This document shows, piece by piece, positions 16,662-22,982 of a DNA stretch of 24,022 nt (position 1 is its first letter; each line of letters begins with the position of its first letter). The translations under genes were made by a program, and so were the position numbers. The notes beneath the pieces are model-generated. The model ran no database searches. It worked only from the letters and a program-made list of their open reading frames with translations, and was not told the origin of the DNA. Source of the stretch: a virus; the IMG/VR virus record IMGVR_UViG_3300025671_000528, positions 1 through 24,022 of that record. One strand, given 5' to 3'.

Positions 16662-17455
16662 TCAGCGTGAGTTCTTCTGGAACTCCTTGAGGCGTTTCTT
16701 GATGTCCTTGCCGCTTCCCTGTGCGCCAAGGGCCGTGTTGGAAAGGTGGAGTGCCTGTTCAGACATTTCCGCCTTGGACTCAAGAGCAGCCAGCTCAAGA
16801 AGCTGGCTGACTCCCAAGGTGGTCAGGTAGCTGGGATCGCTTCCTCTGCGGGCGAGGTAGGCAACACAGTCAGCGACGGTGCGCCAGGACTGGTCGTTTC
16901 GCTCATCGACTGTTTGAGGGTCTCGGCCAGATCTCCGAGCGCGGCGTCGTCCAGCTTCACGTTCAGCATCTGACGCACCGCCCCCGAAAAAGGGCCGAAG
17001 ACTCCTGCGTTGGCCTTCAAGGCCCCGAGCAGGCACTCGACGAACACACCAGCCCCGCAGTCTTCGAGCATCGTCTTGCCTGTAACGCCGTCGAGGCGCA
17101 GAGAGTCCGCGATGAACTCTGACAGCAGCTGCTGGTTGGTCTGACCCATCAGAGCCTCACCGAGTTGGTGGATCGCTTCGGTGCGCTTCTCTTCGTGGTG
17201 CCGCGCCAGCTCCGGCGAGACCGAAAGGTGGGTCTCGTCTTTGCTGACTTGCTCGTCTCCCGTCTGGTTGTAGGAGGTCTGGGATCCTGCGTCATCGCGG
17301 GGGTTCCGCATGAGCTGCATGATCGCGTCGGTGGAAAGGGTGGCTACGTTGCGGAGCTTCGAGAACATCCCCACGGAAACTTCGTGGAAGACCACTTCTC
17401 GCCCGTTCACCTCATGAATTTCGGTGCGGGGCTCCATCCAAGTTTGATTACTCAT
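16662..17455 (-). CDS. Tail assembly chaperone, -1 frameshift product (gpGT-like)
   Basis: Inferred extended product of the chaperone gene. A second open frame, -1 relative to the first, overlaps it and runs to a TGA at 16662-16664, just before the tape measure start. Its C-terminal part (SWRTVADCVAYLARRG, then TTLGVSQLLELAALESKAEM and a basic end) looks like real protein. Its only upstream start is a GTG at 17036 in Arg-rich, shadow-like sequence, so independent initiation is unlikely. The best slippery site is C_CCT_TTT at 16994-16988. Slipping there would join 156 residues of the short form to 108 of the extension, giving 264 residues. A shift nearer 16925-16890, where the protein-like character changes frame, cannot be excluded, though no good heptamer is there. 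In lambda the extended form binds the tape measure and recruits tail tube subunits. Confidence 0.7.
16787..16809. repeat. 9-bp hairpin within the chaperone extension
   Basis: CAGCCAGCT and AGCTGGCTG are exact inverted copies around a 5-base loop. It starts 13 bases beyond the short-form stop on the minus strand. It could be chance, or part of the structure controlling frameshifting or entry to the tape measure gene. Confidence 0.45.
16823..17455 (-). CDS. Tail assembly chaperone, short form (gpG-like)
   Basis: A 210-residue acidic to neutral protein from ATG 17455 to TGA 16823. It starts after a hairpin that ends the tail tube gene. Helical, Asp/Glu-rich segments dominate (for example ARHHEEKRTEAIHQLGEAL at about residues 85-103), and the last 25 residues are Pro/Ser/Thr-rich. 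The place between tail tube and tape measure, plus the overlapping -1 frame that ends at the tape measure start, identifies it as the gpG-type chaperone. It is longer than lambda gpG (140 residues). It should keep the tape measure soluble during tail assembly and is expected to be absent from the finished virion. No Shine-Dalgarno match is visible before the ATG. Confidence 0.85.
   Translation of the reverse strand: MSNQTWMEPRTEIHEVNGREVVFHEVSVGMFSKLRNVATLSTDAIMQLMRNPRDDAGSQTSYNQTGDEQVSKDETHLSVSPELARHHEEKRTEAIHQLGEALMGQTNQQLLSEFIADSLRLDGVTGKTMLEDCGAGVFVECLLGALKANAGVFGPFSGAVRQMLNVKLDDAALGDLAETLKQSMSETTSPGAPSLTVLPTSPAEEAIPAT
16988..16994 (-). promoter_or_regulatory. Candidate -1 frameshift slippery heptamer C_CCT_TTT
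   Basis: In the chaperone reading frame codons 155-156 are CCT TTT preceded by C, giving the X_XXY_YYZ pattern. After a -1 slip the tRNAs would read CCC and TTT, both acceptable. GC-rich sequence follows directly. It is the only well-formed heptamer I found in the 214-base overlap of the two frames. Confidence 0.5.
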
Positions 17456-17478
17456 GGCTACAGCATACTAATGGAATA

Positions 17479-17507
17479 GGGGGCCAGGGTGAAAAACCCT
17501 GGCCCCC
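17479..17507 (-). terminator. Strong hairpin after the tail tube gene
   Basis: A perfect 12-bp stem (GGGGGCCAGGGT with its complement) around the loop 17491-17495 lies between the tail tube stop and the chaperone start. On the minus strand only a weak T-rich tract follows (TATTCCATT). It is the right place for a partial terminator or a 3'-end stabiliser that keeps tail tube mRNA more abundant than tape measure mRNA. Confidence 0.65.
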
Positions 17508-17541
17508 ACCCTTTCCTCCTCGGGCTCTCGCCCCAGGTGGC

Positions 17542-18624
17542 TCAGGAGTCCTTCACGTCGTACTTGTGGAAGAACCCTTGAAGGCCAGCACTGCCATCCA
17601 TCCACGCAGGCTGCTCAACCGATCCCTCCAGGGAGGCCGTGGAGAAGTCCGTGCCGTCAGAGATGAGGTCCACTTCGCCCGAGGGAATGAGGCGCGTCTT
17701 GAAGACCTCGACCACGGCGCGGTAGCCCGAGCGGTTGGAGTCCTGCTGCTCGAAGCGGATCGCGATGGCACGACTGGCCTTGGCCAGACCTTGAACGACG
17801 GGACGCTTCTGCGGTGCGGAATCGTTGGTGTCGTTGTAGGTCAGCTTCATGCAGACGTTCGGATCGGTGTTGTTGCTAGCAGCACCTGCGATGGTCGCGT
17901 AGCTGCCCGAAACAGCCGAGTCCAACAGAGGGCTCCCTTGCGGGATGAAGATCGTCCCCTGGGCCGCGTTGACGCTGAACGCGCCGCTAGCGGCGTTGTA
18001 TGCGGTTCCGCCGCCGGACGCATCGTTCTCAGTGCCCGTAGCCAGCTCGATCTCAATCGTACTGGCGTCCACCTGGAACAGGTGATGCGTCGGCTTCCAG
18101 GTCGGCAGGACAAAGGCAGGATTGCTTCCCGCTCCATCCGGGTCAATGGTCTGAGTCGTCCCTGAAGGCAAGTACGGCACACCAGCGTAGACCTTTCCCG
18201 GCCCATCGGACCACAGCTTGTAGGTCCGGCCAGCAACGGTCGGGTCTTCAGGGGGTTCCGCGTAACCAATGTTCGGCAGGAAGATCGCGCCGATCGCCGC
18301 TGAGCCAGCGTCAGGGGAATCCTGAGAGATCGCCTCGGCGGCGTAGATCAGCTCAAGGTTGGCGGTGTCGAGGATGTGGTCGAACGTCATCGAGAGGTCG
18401 ATGTTCGTCTCGACGGCGACTCGCGCGTCACGCACACGCTGCTCACCGCACGACGTGTAGTGCTCGGCCTCGGTGGTGTCGAACGAAAGCTGCGCGGAGC
18501 TAACGTCACCGACATCGCGCCAGGGGCCGGGGTTATCGGCGTCGTCCAGAAGCGCGATCTTGACACACGCCCTGGGGATGGACAGGTTGCTGGAGTTCGG
18601 GGTTCCCGAGTTGTTAAACGGCAT
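17542..18624 (-). CDS. Major tail tube protein
   Basis: A 360-residue protein starting at ATG 18624 with a weak AGGT site 8 bases upstream, 5 bases after the previous stop. The N-terminal part (IPRACVKIALLDD, then WRDVGDVSSAQLSFDTTEAE and GEQRVRDARVAVETNIDLSM) follows the usual tail tube pattern of a beta strand, a loop naming G-x-V, and strands ending in a conserved Arg-x-x-Asp. The C-terminal part (RAIAIRFEQQDSNRSGYRAV, FKTRLIPSGEVDLISDGTDF) fits the closing strands of the same fold. The middle, about residues 115-260, is Gly/Thr/Ala-rich and probably an insertion projecting from the tube surface, which explains a length above the usual 150-250. A strong hairpin follows, consistent with high expression. 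Identity is supported by place upstream of the chaperone pair. Confidence 0.85.
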   Translation of the reverse strand: MPFNNSGTPNSSNLSIPRACVKIALLDDADNPGPWRDVGDVSSAQLSFDTTEAEHYTSCGEQRVRDARVAVETNIDLSMTFDHILDTANLELIYAAEAISQDSPDAGSAAIGAIFLPNIGYAEPPEDPTVAGRTYKLWSDGPGKVYAGVPYLPSGTTQTIDPDGAGSNPAFVLPTWKPTHHLFQVDASTIEIELATGTENDASGGGTAYNAASGAFSVNAAQGTIFIPQGSPLLDSAVSGSYATIAGAASNNTDPNVCMKLTYNDTNDSAPQKRPVVQGLAKASRAIAIRFEQQDSNRSGYRAVVEVFKTRLIPSGEVDLISDGTDFSTASLEGSVEQPAWMDGSAGLQGFFHKYDVKDS

Positions 18625-18629
18625 GGGTG

Positions 18630-19064
18630 TTACCTGACGAGTGTCTCGAAGGTGAGGATCAGGATCGTGCCCTTCTCAGGGTCGATCTTGGGTCGGTAAG
18701 GAGACTCAACGTCAAGCAGACGAAGCCAAGCGCCGTTCGCTTGAAGACCTTCATGTGCCAACTTCTCGATGAGTCTGTCAGTGATGACTTGTCGGTCCCA
18801 CTCTACCGTGACTTTCCAGCGCCAACGACGCCGTTCCGAGACGGAGGAGCAAGACCTGCCCGGCTGGAACTCTTGCACCAGCGGGTGTGCGTACACGCTA
18901 CGAGGAGTGTCGTAGTTCGTGGTCTGGTTCAGGATCAGCGACCCGTCAGTGTCGCGAGTCACAGACAACCTGGGGACCGCCAGAGACCGGACGTAGTCGT
19001 CGATCTCGTTTTGAAGGGCGATCTCCCTACTAGTCTCAGTGATCTCTACGACAGGCGATGCCAT
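18630..19064 (-). CDS. Probable tail terminator / head-tail completion protein
   Basis: A 144-residue protein with ATG at 19064, overlapping the preceding gene by 19 bases, so translation is probably coupled; no Shine-Dalgarno match is visible. The sequence opens with an acidic helix-like stretch (EIALQNEIDDYVRSL), has a basic aromatic segment RRRWRWKVTVEWD near residue 80, and ends in the beta strand TILILTFETLVR. Size, mixed alpha/beta look and position directly before the tail tube gene match gpU-type tail terminators, which cap the tube and meet the head. The family itself was not recognised by motif, so the assignment is from gene order. Confidence 0.6.
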   Translation of the reverse strand: MASPVVEITETSREIALQNEIDDYVRSLAVPRLSVTRDTDGSLILNQTTNYDTPRSVYAHPLVQEFQPGRSCSSVSERRRWRWKVTVEWDRQVITDRLIEKLAHEGLQANGAWLRLLDVESPYRPKIDPEKGTILILTFETLVR

Positions 19065-19669
19065 AGACGGTGCTGGGTGTAGGAGGAAACGGGACCATAG
19101 TGCGTGGTCGAGTTGGTCAGGTGACCATCACGCGAGGTCAGCAGAGGCGCTTCTTTGTCGGGGCCAAGCATGACTGCTCCGACCCCGCTGATCTTGCTCG
19201 CAGAAGAAAGCTCATCCACCTTCTGGGCCGCACGCATATCCGACAACAGGCGGCGAGAGATGTCATTGGCCTGGGCCTCAAGCTCCATAACGAGCTTGGC
19301 ACGCTCCTGCGGATTGGACAGACGGAACGGAGCTTCGCGCTGGTAGGTGTCCAGCATCGACCCCGAGTCATCCATGAACGCAGAAGGCAAATCAGGCAGC
19401 AGGAAACGCTTCGTGAGCACAACCTCAAGCTGCTGCGCTTCGACCTTCTGGACTTCTTCCCGAGTGGTCGGGCTGTCCGTTGAAGGCAAGGCTGCGAGCG
19501 TCGCTACAGCCCCGTCGCCCAGGACCCGGATCATTAGCGTCCGAGCCCTGAGCATGGCGTCGTTGAGGATGTCGTCAGCGGCGTCGGTGTCGATCAAGCC
19601 TCCGAGACGGAGAGATGCCTTGAGCGTAGCCTTGTCGGCCACAAACAGGGGTGTCGCGGAAGCTGCCAT
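19046..19669 (-). CDS. Probable head-tail connector/adaptor protein
   Basis: A 207-residue protein from ATG 19669, 5 bases after the previous stop. The first 110 residues are alpha-helical in look (KATLKASLRLGGLIDTDAAD, then DILNDAMLRARTLMIRVLG), a pattern seen in gp6-like adaptors that sit under the portal. The middle has a charged helix (ERAKLVMELEAQANDISRRL, about residues 123-142) and the end is Ser/Thr/His-rich. No catalytic motif, signal peptide or membrane segment is present. Position between the capsid genes and the tail terminator candidate supports a role in closing the filled head. The exact family is uncertain. Confidence 0.6.
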   Translation of the reverse strand: MAASATPLFVADKATLKASLRLGGLIDTDAADDILNDAMLRARTLMIRVLGDGAVATLAALPSTDSPTTREEVQKVEAQQLEVVLTKRFLLPDLPSAFMDDSGSMLDTYQREAPFRLSNPQERAKLVMELEAQANDISRRLLSDMRAAQKVDELSSASKISGVGAVMLGPDKEAPLLTSRDGHLTNSTTHYGPVSSYTQHRLWHRLS

Positions 19670-19674
19670 CGAGA

Positions 19675-20193
19675 TCAGGTTGCGGGAGTGATGTCGCCGC
19701 CAAGCGTGTGCTCGGCCTGCGAGGAGGAGCCTTTGCCACGGTCAGACTGAAGGATGTCTTCAAGCTGGCTGCGGCCCATGTTGCTCAGGTGTTCCTCGGA
19801 CATGCCGGGGATCGCCTGCTTGACGGTTTCACGAAGCTCGTGATCCGACTTCTGGTCAAGGTAACGCTGGTCGTATCCCAGCGCAGTGCTTGAGTCGTTG
19901 ATGAACAGAGCGTCGTCATCAACGCGCTCGGCCTTGGTCGACGTCCCGATAGCAGCGGCGTTGCCGATTGCTTGGGGCGCGGTCATCACCTTGTTCTTCT
20001 GAACATCCACGACCGTCTCGACTGTGCTGGGCACCAGAGTGCCAAGTTTGATCAGACGTTGGATCTCAGCAGGCTCGGTGATACCTACTGAGTGAAGCTG
20101 TTCCTGGTTGCGGATGACTTGATTGTGGGTGAGCAGAACCTTGCCTTGGGCAAGAACGGTGCCTTTGACCACATAGAAGACTTCGTTGGACAT
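19675..20193 (-). CDS. Head-associated protein with N-terminal beta domain (lambda FI position)
   Basis: A 172-residue protein if started at ATG 20193 (MSNEVFYVVKGTVL). A GTG 24 codons upstream is open too but would translate through the capsid-gene hairpin, so it is less likely. The N-terminus looks like a small beta domain with a V-x-K-G turn. The middle is polar. The C-terminal part (DHELRETVKQAIPGM, then LSNMGRSQLEDILQSD, about residues 112-145) resembles a short helix-extended-helix unit of the SAP/HeH type, which often contacts nucleic acid or capsid. There is no Shine-Dalgarno site; instead a long pyrimidine run precedes the ATG. By position it matches small head-completion or DNA-packaging accessory proteins; the role is inferred. 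Confidence 0.6.
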   Translation of the reverse strand: MSNEVFYVVKGTVLAQGKVLLTHNQVIRNQEQLHSVGITEPAEIQRLIKLGTLVPSTVETVVDVQKNKVMTAPQAIGNAAAIGTSTKAERVDDDALFINDSSTALGYDQRYLDQKSDHELRETVKQAIPGMSEEHLSNMGRSQLEDILQSDRGKGSSSQAEHTLGGDITPAT

Positions 20194-20221
20194 GAGAGAG
20201 AGGGGGAAAGGGGTGTGGGAA

Positions 20222-20253
20222 CGAGGGGCAGTGCTTGAAAGCACCACCCCTCG
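20222..20253 (-). terminator. Two-part hairpin after the major capsid gene
   Basis: An outer 7-bp stem (CGAGGGG with CCCCTCG), a symmetrical two-base internal loop and an inner 5-bp stem (GTGCT with AGCAC) around TGAA. It starts within 10 bases of the capsid stop. A pyrimidine-rich stretch, not a clean T-run, follows on the minus strand. It probably acts as a leaky terminator or 3' stabiliser for capsid mRNA. Confidence 0.6.
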
Positions 20254-20261
20254 CGTAGCAA

Positions 20262-21371
20262 TCACAGGCAGATGAGCTTCGCGCAGAAGTCAGGCCGGAA
20301 CGGAGCGACCAGCGGGCGCGTCTGAACCATCATCTGCATCTCGGAGGGGTAGTCCACGGACCACGACTTCGAGTACAGCTCGGTGTTGATGGCGCGACCG
20401 GGGGCCTCCTTCATGTCGTACACCGGGGCGTAGAACTGACGGATGTCAGCACCCTGCCCGACGTGCATGAAATAGATCGAGTTGGCGTCCACGAGCGGGA
20501 CCGAAGAGCCACCGAAAAGGGTGACCGAGCGGTTGTACTCCCAGAAGTCGATGCCGTTGATCCGACCAATCGGGGTCACCGCGCCCTGCTGGGCGTAGGG
20601 AGCCGTCACGTCGATGTACGAGGTCTGACGGAACTCGTCCAGGTTGCGGTTGTCGAGCCGCGCGTTGAACTTCTGCGGCAGGTCCTTGCGGATCGCAGCA
20701 GCAGCTTCAGGACTACAGATCGCCGTGTTGACGCTCAAGTACTCCTTATCAGCGACAAGCTGCTTGATCGTCTGGATGTCCTCGATGGGCTCGGCGGTCG
20801 TCTCGTCCCACTGAGCACCACCCGTCAGCGTGACCGTGAGGTCCGCACTGCGACCGAAGTCGTAGCTGAAGGCGTCGTAGTTGGAATCCGAGTACGTCAC
20901 CGTGCCGTCCGACAGCATCCGGCTGACCCACCACTCAAGGGTGTTCTCGATGCGACGAACCATGTCCCGCTGGTAGCGGTCCACGCGCGCGGCAAGGCCG
21001 TTCGACTGAGTCGTGGCGGCGCTACCGTTGACGAAGATCTGGTCACCGATCGAACGGTCCTGCGCGATGTCGCCCGAGTGGATCGACTTCCGCATGGCGA
21101 TGTTCGGGATGTCCATCGCAGTCATCGAGCGCGTGCGATCACCAACGAAGACCGCAGCGGCCTCAGTCGGGATGAACGGAGCGCCTTCGCGCCCGAGCTG
21201 CTCACGACCGAACTCGATGCTGTCCGTACCGGGGAAGACCGGAGAGACAGGGTCAACGAGAAGGCCCTTGAGAAGGCCCGCAGGCTCTTCGATGTTGAGG
21301 ACGTTGGCGGTGAGGTATGCCGTCTTGAGCACGTCAATGCTCCGCATACCCTGCATGTCAAAAGAGGGCAT
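20262..21371 (-). CDS. Major capsid protein (lambda gpE family)
   Basis: A 369-residue protein with ATG at 21371 overlapping the decoration gene stop as TGATG, and AAGGAG 7 bases upstream (21379-21384). It follows the gpE pattern: an N-terminal arm (residues 1-60), a segment on ordered refolding (RTRSMTAMDIPNIAMRKSI, about residues 79-97), a long helix with RYQRDMVRRIENTLEWW (about 131-147), then GRINGIDFWEYN near 270 and a C-terminal stretch with QFYAPVYDMKEAPGRAI and RPLVAPFRPDFCAKLICL. It has the HK97-like capsid fold by family. The AAEP-type and W-rich residues fit hexamer and pentamer contacts. A hairpin follows directly, in keeping with very high expression. No large N-terminal prodomain is seen, as the scaffold appears to be carried by the protease gene. 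Confidence 0.92.
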   Translation of the reverse strand: MPSFDMQGMRSIDVLKTAYLTANVLNIEEPAGLLKGLLVDPVSPVFPGTDSIEFGREQLGREGAPFIPTEAAAVFVGDRTRSMTAMDIPNIAMRKSIHSGDIAQDRSIGDQIFVNGSAATTQSNGLAARVDRYQRDMVRRIENTLEWWVSRMLSDGTVTYSDSNYDAFSYDFGRSADLTVTLTGGAQWDETTAEPIEDIQTIKQLVADKEYLSVNTAICSPEAAAAIRKDLPQKFNARLDNRNLDEFRQTSYIDVTAPYAQQGAVTPIGRINGIDFWEYNRSVTLFGGSSVPLVDANSIYFMHVGQGADIRQFYAPVYDMKEAPGRAINTELYSKSWSVDYPSEMQMMVQTRPLVAPFRPDFCAKLICL

Positions 21372-21874
21372 CAGGCAGCTCCTTCAAGGTTGAGGATGAA
21401 GAACCCCTTCGCTCGCATGCCCGTCTTGAGGGCAGCGTCGAGGTTGGACTGGCTTTCACCAGCAGGGAGGACGACTTGGTCGGCGGGCACTTTGCCCCCG
21501 AGGATGACGACGCCGATGGTTTCACCAGCGGCGAGAGTCTTGACGAGTCCGGTCTCGTGGAGACTGAGCCCAGTCTGGCCCCCAGCAAAGGCGTCAACGG
21601 ACTGCCCGTTAGTCCACACGCGCCAACCAGGGGTGCCAGTGGCGTCGTAGACCAGGGGCGTCAGGAACGGGATCAGGTCGCCCTGGTTCGTGGAGCCCCC
21701 GGTCAGCGTGGAGTCGTCGATGCGCGTGTCCACGACCACGGTGCCCTTGTCGAAGGTTCCGCCGCCCGTCGTGACGAGCGCCGCGAAGACGCCCTGCTGC
21801 TGGTGAGTGATCTCAAGATCCTTGGCCGCGTAAAGCGTCCGGGTCTTGATCATGTTGCGTTCTTGAAGAGCCAT
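21371..21874 (-). CDS. Capsid decoration protein (lambda gpD-like)
   Basis: A 167-residue protein, ATG at 21874 with GAGG 9 bases upstream and 11 bases after the protease stop. An internal ATG at codon 8 is an alternative start without a better site. The sequence is Gly/Thr/Val-rich and beta-strand-like throughout (GGGTFDKGTVVVDTRIDDST, then AAGETIGVVILGGKVPADQV), and ends KTGMRAKGFFILNLEGA. Size, beta-rich composition and exact place between protease/scaffold and major capsid protein are those of head-stabilising decoration proteins, which bind as trimers to the expanded capsid. The translational overlap with the capsid gene suggests matched amounts. Confidence 0.75.
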   Translation of the reverse strand: MALQERNMIKTRTLYAAKDLEITHQQQGVFAALVTTGGGTFDKGTVVVDTRIDDSTLTGGSTNQGDLIPFLTPLVYDATGTPGWRVWTNGQSVDAFAGGQTGLSLHETGLVKTLAAGETIGVVILGGKVPADQVVLPAGESQSNLDAALKTGMRAKGFFILNLEGAA

Positions 21875-21885
21875 GTTCTTCTACC

Positions 21886-22929
21886 TCAGCGGCGGGACCG
21901 CTTAAGAGCCTTCTCGTTCGCAGCTTCGTGACGGGGGGCAAGCTCCTTCAGGAGCGAGTTGAGTTCCGACTCGAAACCGACCTCTTCCGGTTGCTCGACA
22001 GTGCGCTCGCGAAGAGATTTGCGAGCGGAGCCCTTGGTGCCGTCTTGGCCGTGATCAGCCTTCAGCTTCTCCAGCTGCTCGATGTACGAATCGAGTTCGT
22101 CGAGGTCGAGGGAGGCGATGTCGCCGTCCTCAATCTCAAACTGCTTCTGAAGGCCACGGACAGCGGCATCGAAGCGGTGCTTGCGAAGGGCCTTGGCGTC
22201 GGACAGGTCGAGCTTCTTCTCGACCGCCTTTTCCACAGGCGCTTCCTCCTTGGTGAGCCCTTCCGCAAGTCGCTCAACGACCTCGGAAAGACCTTTGATG
22301 GCGTCCATGACGCCGTCTTCGGGGGTGGTATCGGTCATCTGAGTTTCCTCAGGGGCCTCCTTAGGCTCCGGGGTTGTCGTCGCTGACTTCAAGAGAGCCA
22401 GCTCAGAATCGGACGGCTCCTCCAAGGAGTAACCATCCGGGGGAGAGGTCAAACTCAGTTCAGCAAGATTGCCTTCCCGAGCCTGCTTTCGAAGCTCTTC
22501 GTCGAAGAGCTGTACGGTCATGGCCCACGACCCGTCGTGCGGGATTTCGCGGCCCAAGTGGTCTGTAGAGGGGAAGCGGTCGTCCTGGCCGTTCATGATG
22601 AACGACTCAACAACCGCCGCCTTGGCCTTGTCGAGGCTGTCCTCCTGGTGCATCAGGTCCAAAGACATACCCGAGCTTCCAAAGCTGTGGCACGCCTTCT
22701 TGATGCTGTCGCGGTCCATGTAGTGCCCGTGGGCGTCCACAACCATCGGGGCATAGACAATCCCGTAGAGCAGCCCCTCTTCAGGAGCAGACTTCATGAT
22801 CGGAACCAGATTCAGTTCCTCTTCGCCTTCCTTACTTTTGAACAGGCCGGGCGTGAGGTTTGCCCCTTCGTCAACTAGAGCCACGCGAGTGACTTTGCTG
22901 ACGACGATCTTCTTCGGTTTGACTGCCAT
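21886..22929 (-). CDS. XkdF-type prohead protease with C-terminal scaffold-like region
   Basis: A 347-residue protein from ATG 22929 (MAVKPKKIVVSKVTRVALVD), typical of the family start; a TTG ten codons upstream (22959) would add MVSLLVVSLL and is less likely. Residues about 50-170 are the protease: YGIVYAPMVVDAHGHYMDRD, a His in LMHQ (about 94) and a Ser in AELSL (about 159) are the expected catalytic pair. The usual GFSIEG context of that Ser is replaced here by ELSLTSPP. Residues about 200-347 are charged and coiled-coil-like (GLSEVVERLAEGL, LDELDSYIEQLEKLKAD) and end in basic residues (ALKRSRR), like a scaffold domain that binds capsid subunits and is removed in maturation. No Shine-Dalgarno site is visible. 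It is divergent from the portal gene. Confidence 0.85.
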   Translation of the reverse strand: MAVKPKKIVVSKVTRVALVDEGANLTPGLFKSKEGEEELNLVPIMKSAPEEGLLYGIVYAPMVVDAHGHYMDRDSIKKACHSFGSSGMSLDLMHQEDSLDKAKAAVVESFIMNGQDDRFPSTDHLGREIPHDGSWAMTVQLFDEELRKQAREGNLAELSLTSPPDGYSLEEPSDSELALLKSATTTPEPKEAPEETQMTDTTPEDGVMDAIKGLSEVVERLAEGLTKEEAPVEKAVEKKLDLSDAKALRKHRFDAAVRGLQKQFEIEDGDIASLDLDELDSYIEQLEKLKADHGQDGTKGSARKSLRERTVEQPEEVGFESELNSLLKELAPRHEAANEKALKRSRR

Positions 22930-22982
22930 GAGTAGACTGACTACGAGTAGGCTAACCAAAGATCAAGTGGCCTACTTACATT
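22930..22982. promoter_or_regulatory. Divergent intergenic control region with dyad
   Basis: These 53 bases separate the start codons of the minus-strand protease and the plus-strand portal genes, so any promoter for either must lie in or near them. A 7-bp dyad, AGTAGGC (22946-22952) and GCCTACT (22970-22976), is spaced by 17 bases. AGTAG occurs also at 22931-22935, 15 bases from the copy in the first arm. This looks like an operator or factor-binding site. No good paired -35/-10 elements were found and neither gene has a clear Shine-Dalgarno site. Confidence 0.4.

Noticed and set aside
16662-17036. The chaperone -1 frame as an independent gene starting at GTG 17036
   Set aside because: The start is a GTG in Arg-rich sequence inside the upstream gene; the arrangement fits frameshifting much better.
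20194-20265. GTG 20265 as the start of the gene after the capsid gene
   Set aside because: It overlaps the capsid stop and would translate through the hairpin; the ATG at 20193 begins a family-like N-terminus.
20463-21650. A 395-codon plus-strand open frame opposite the capsid and decoration genes
   Set aside because: It lies antisense to two well supported genes, is Arg/Val/Asp-rich in the manner of GC-rich shadow frames, and has no family features.
22930-22959. TTG 22959 as the protease start, adding MVSLLVVSLL
   Set aside because: The extension is made by an imperfect 15-bp tandem repeat in the control region, has no ribosome binding site, and the family normally begins near MAVKPKK.
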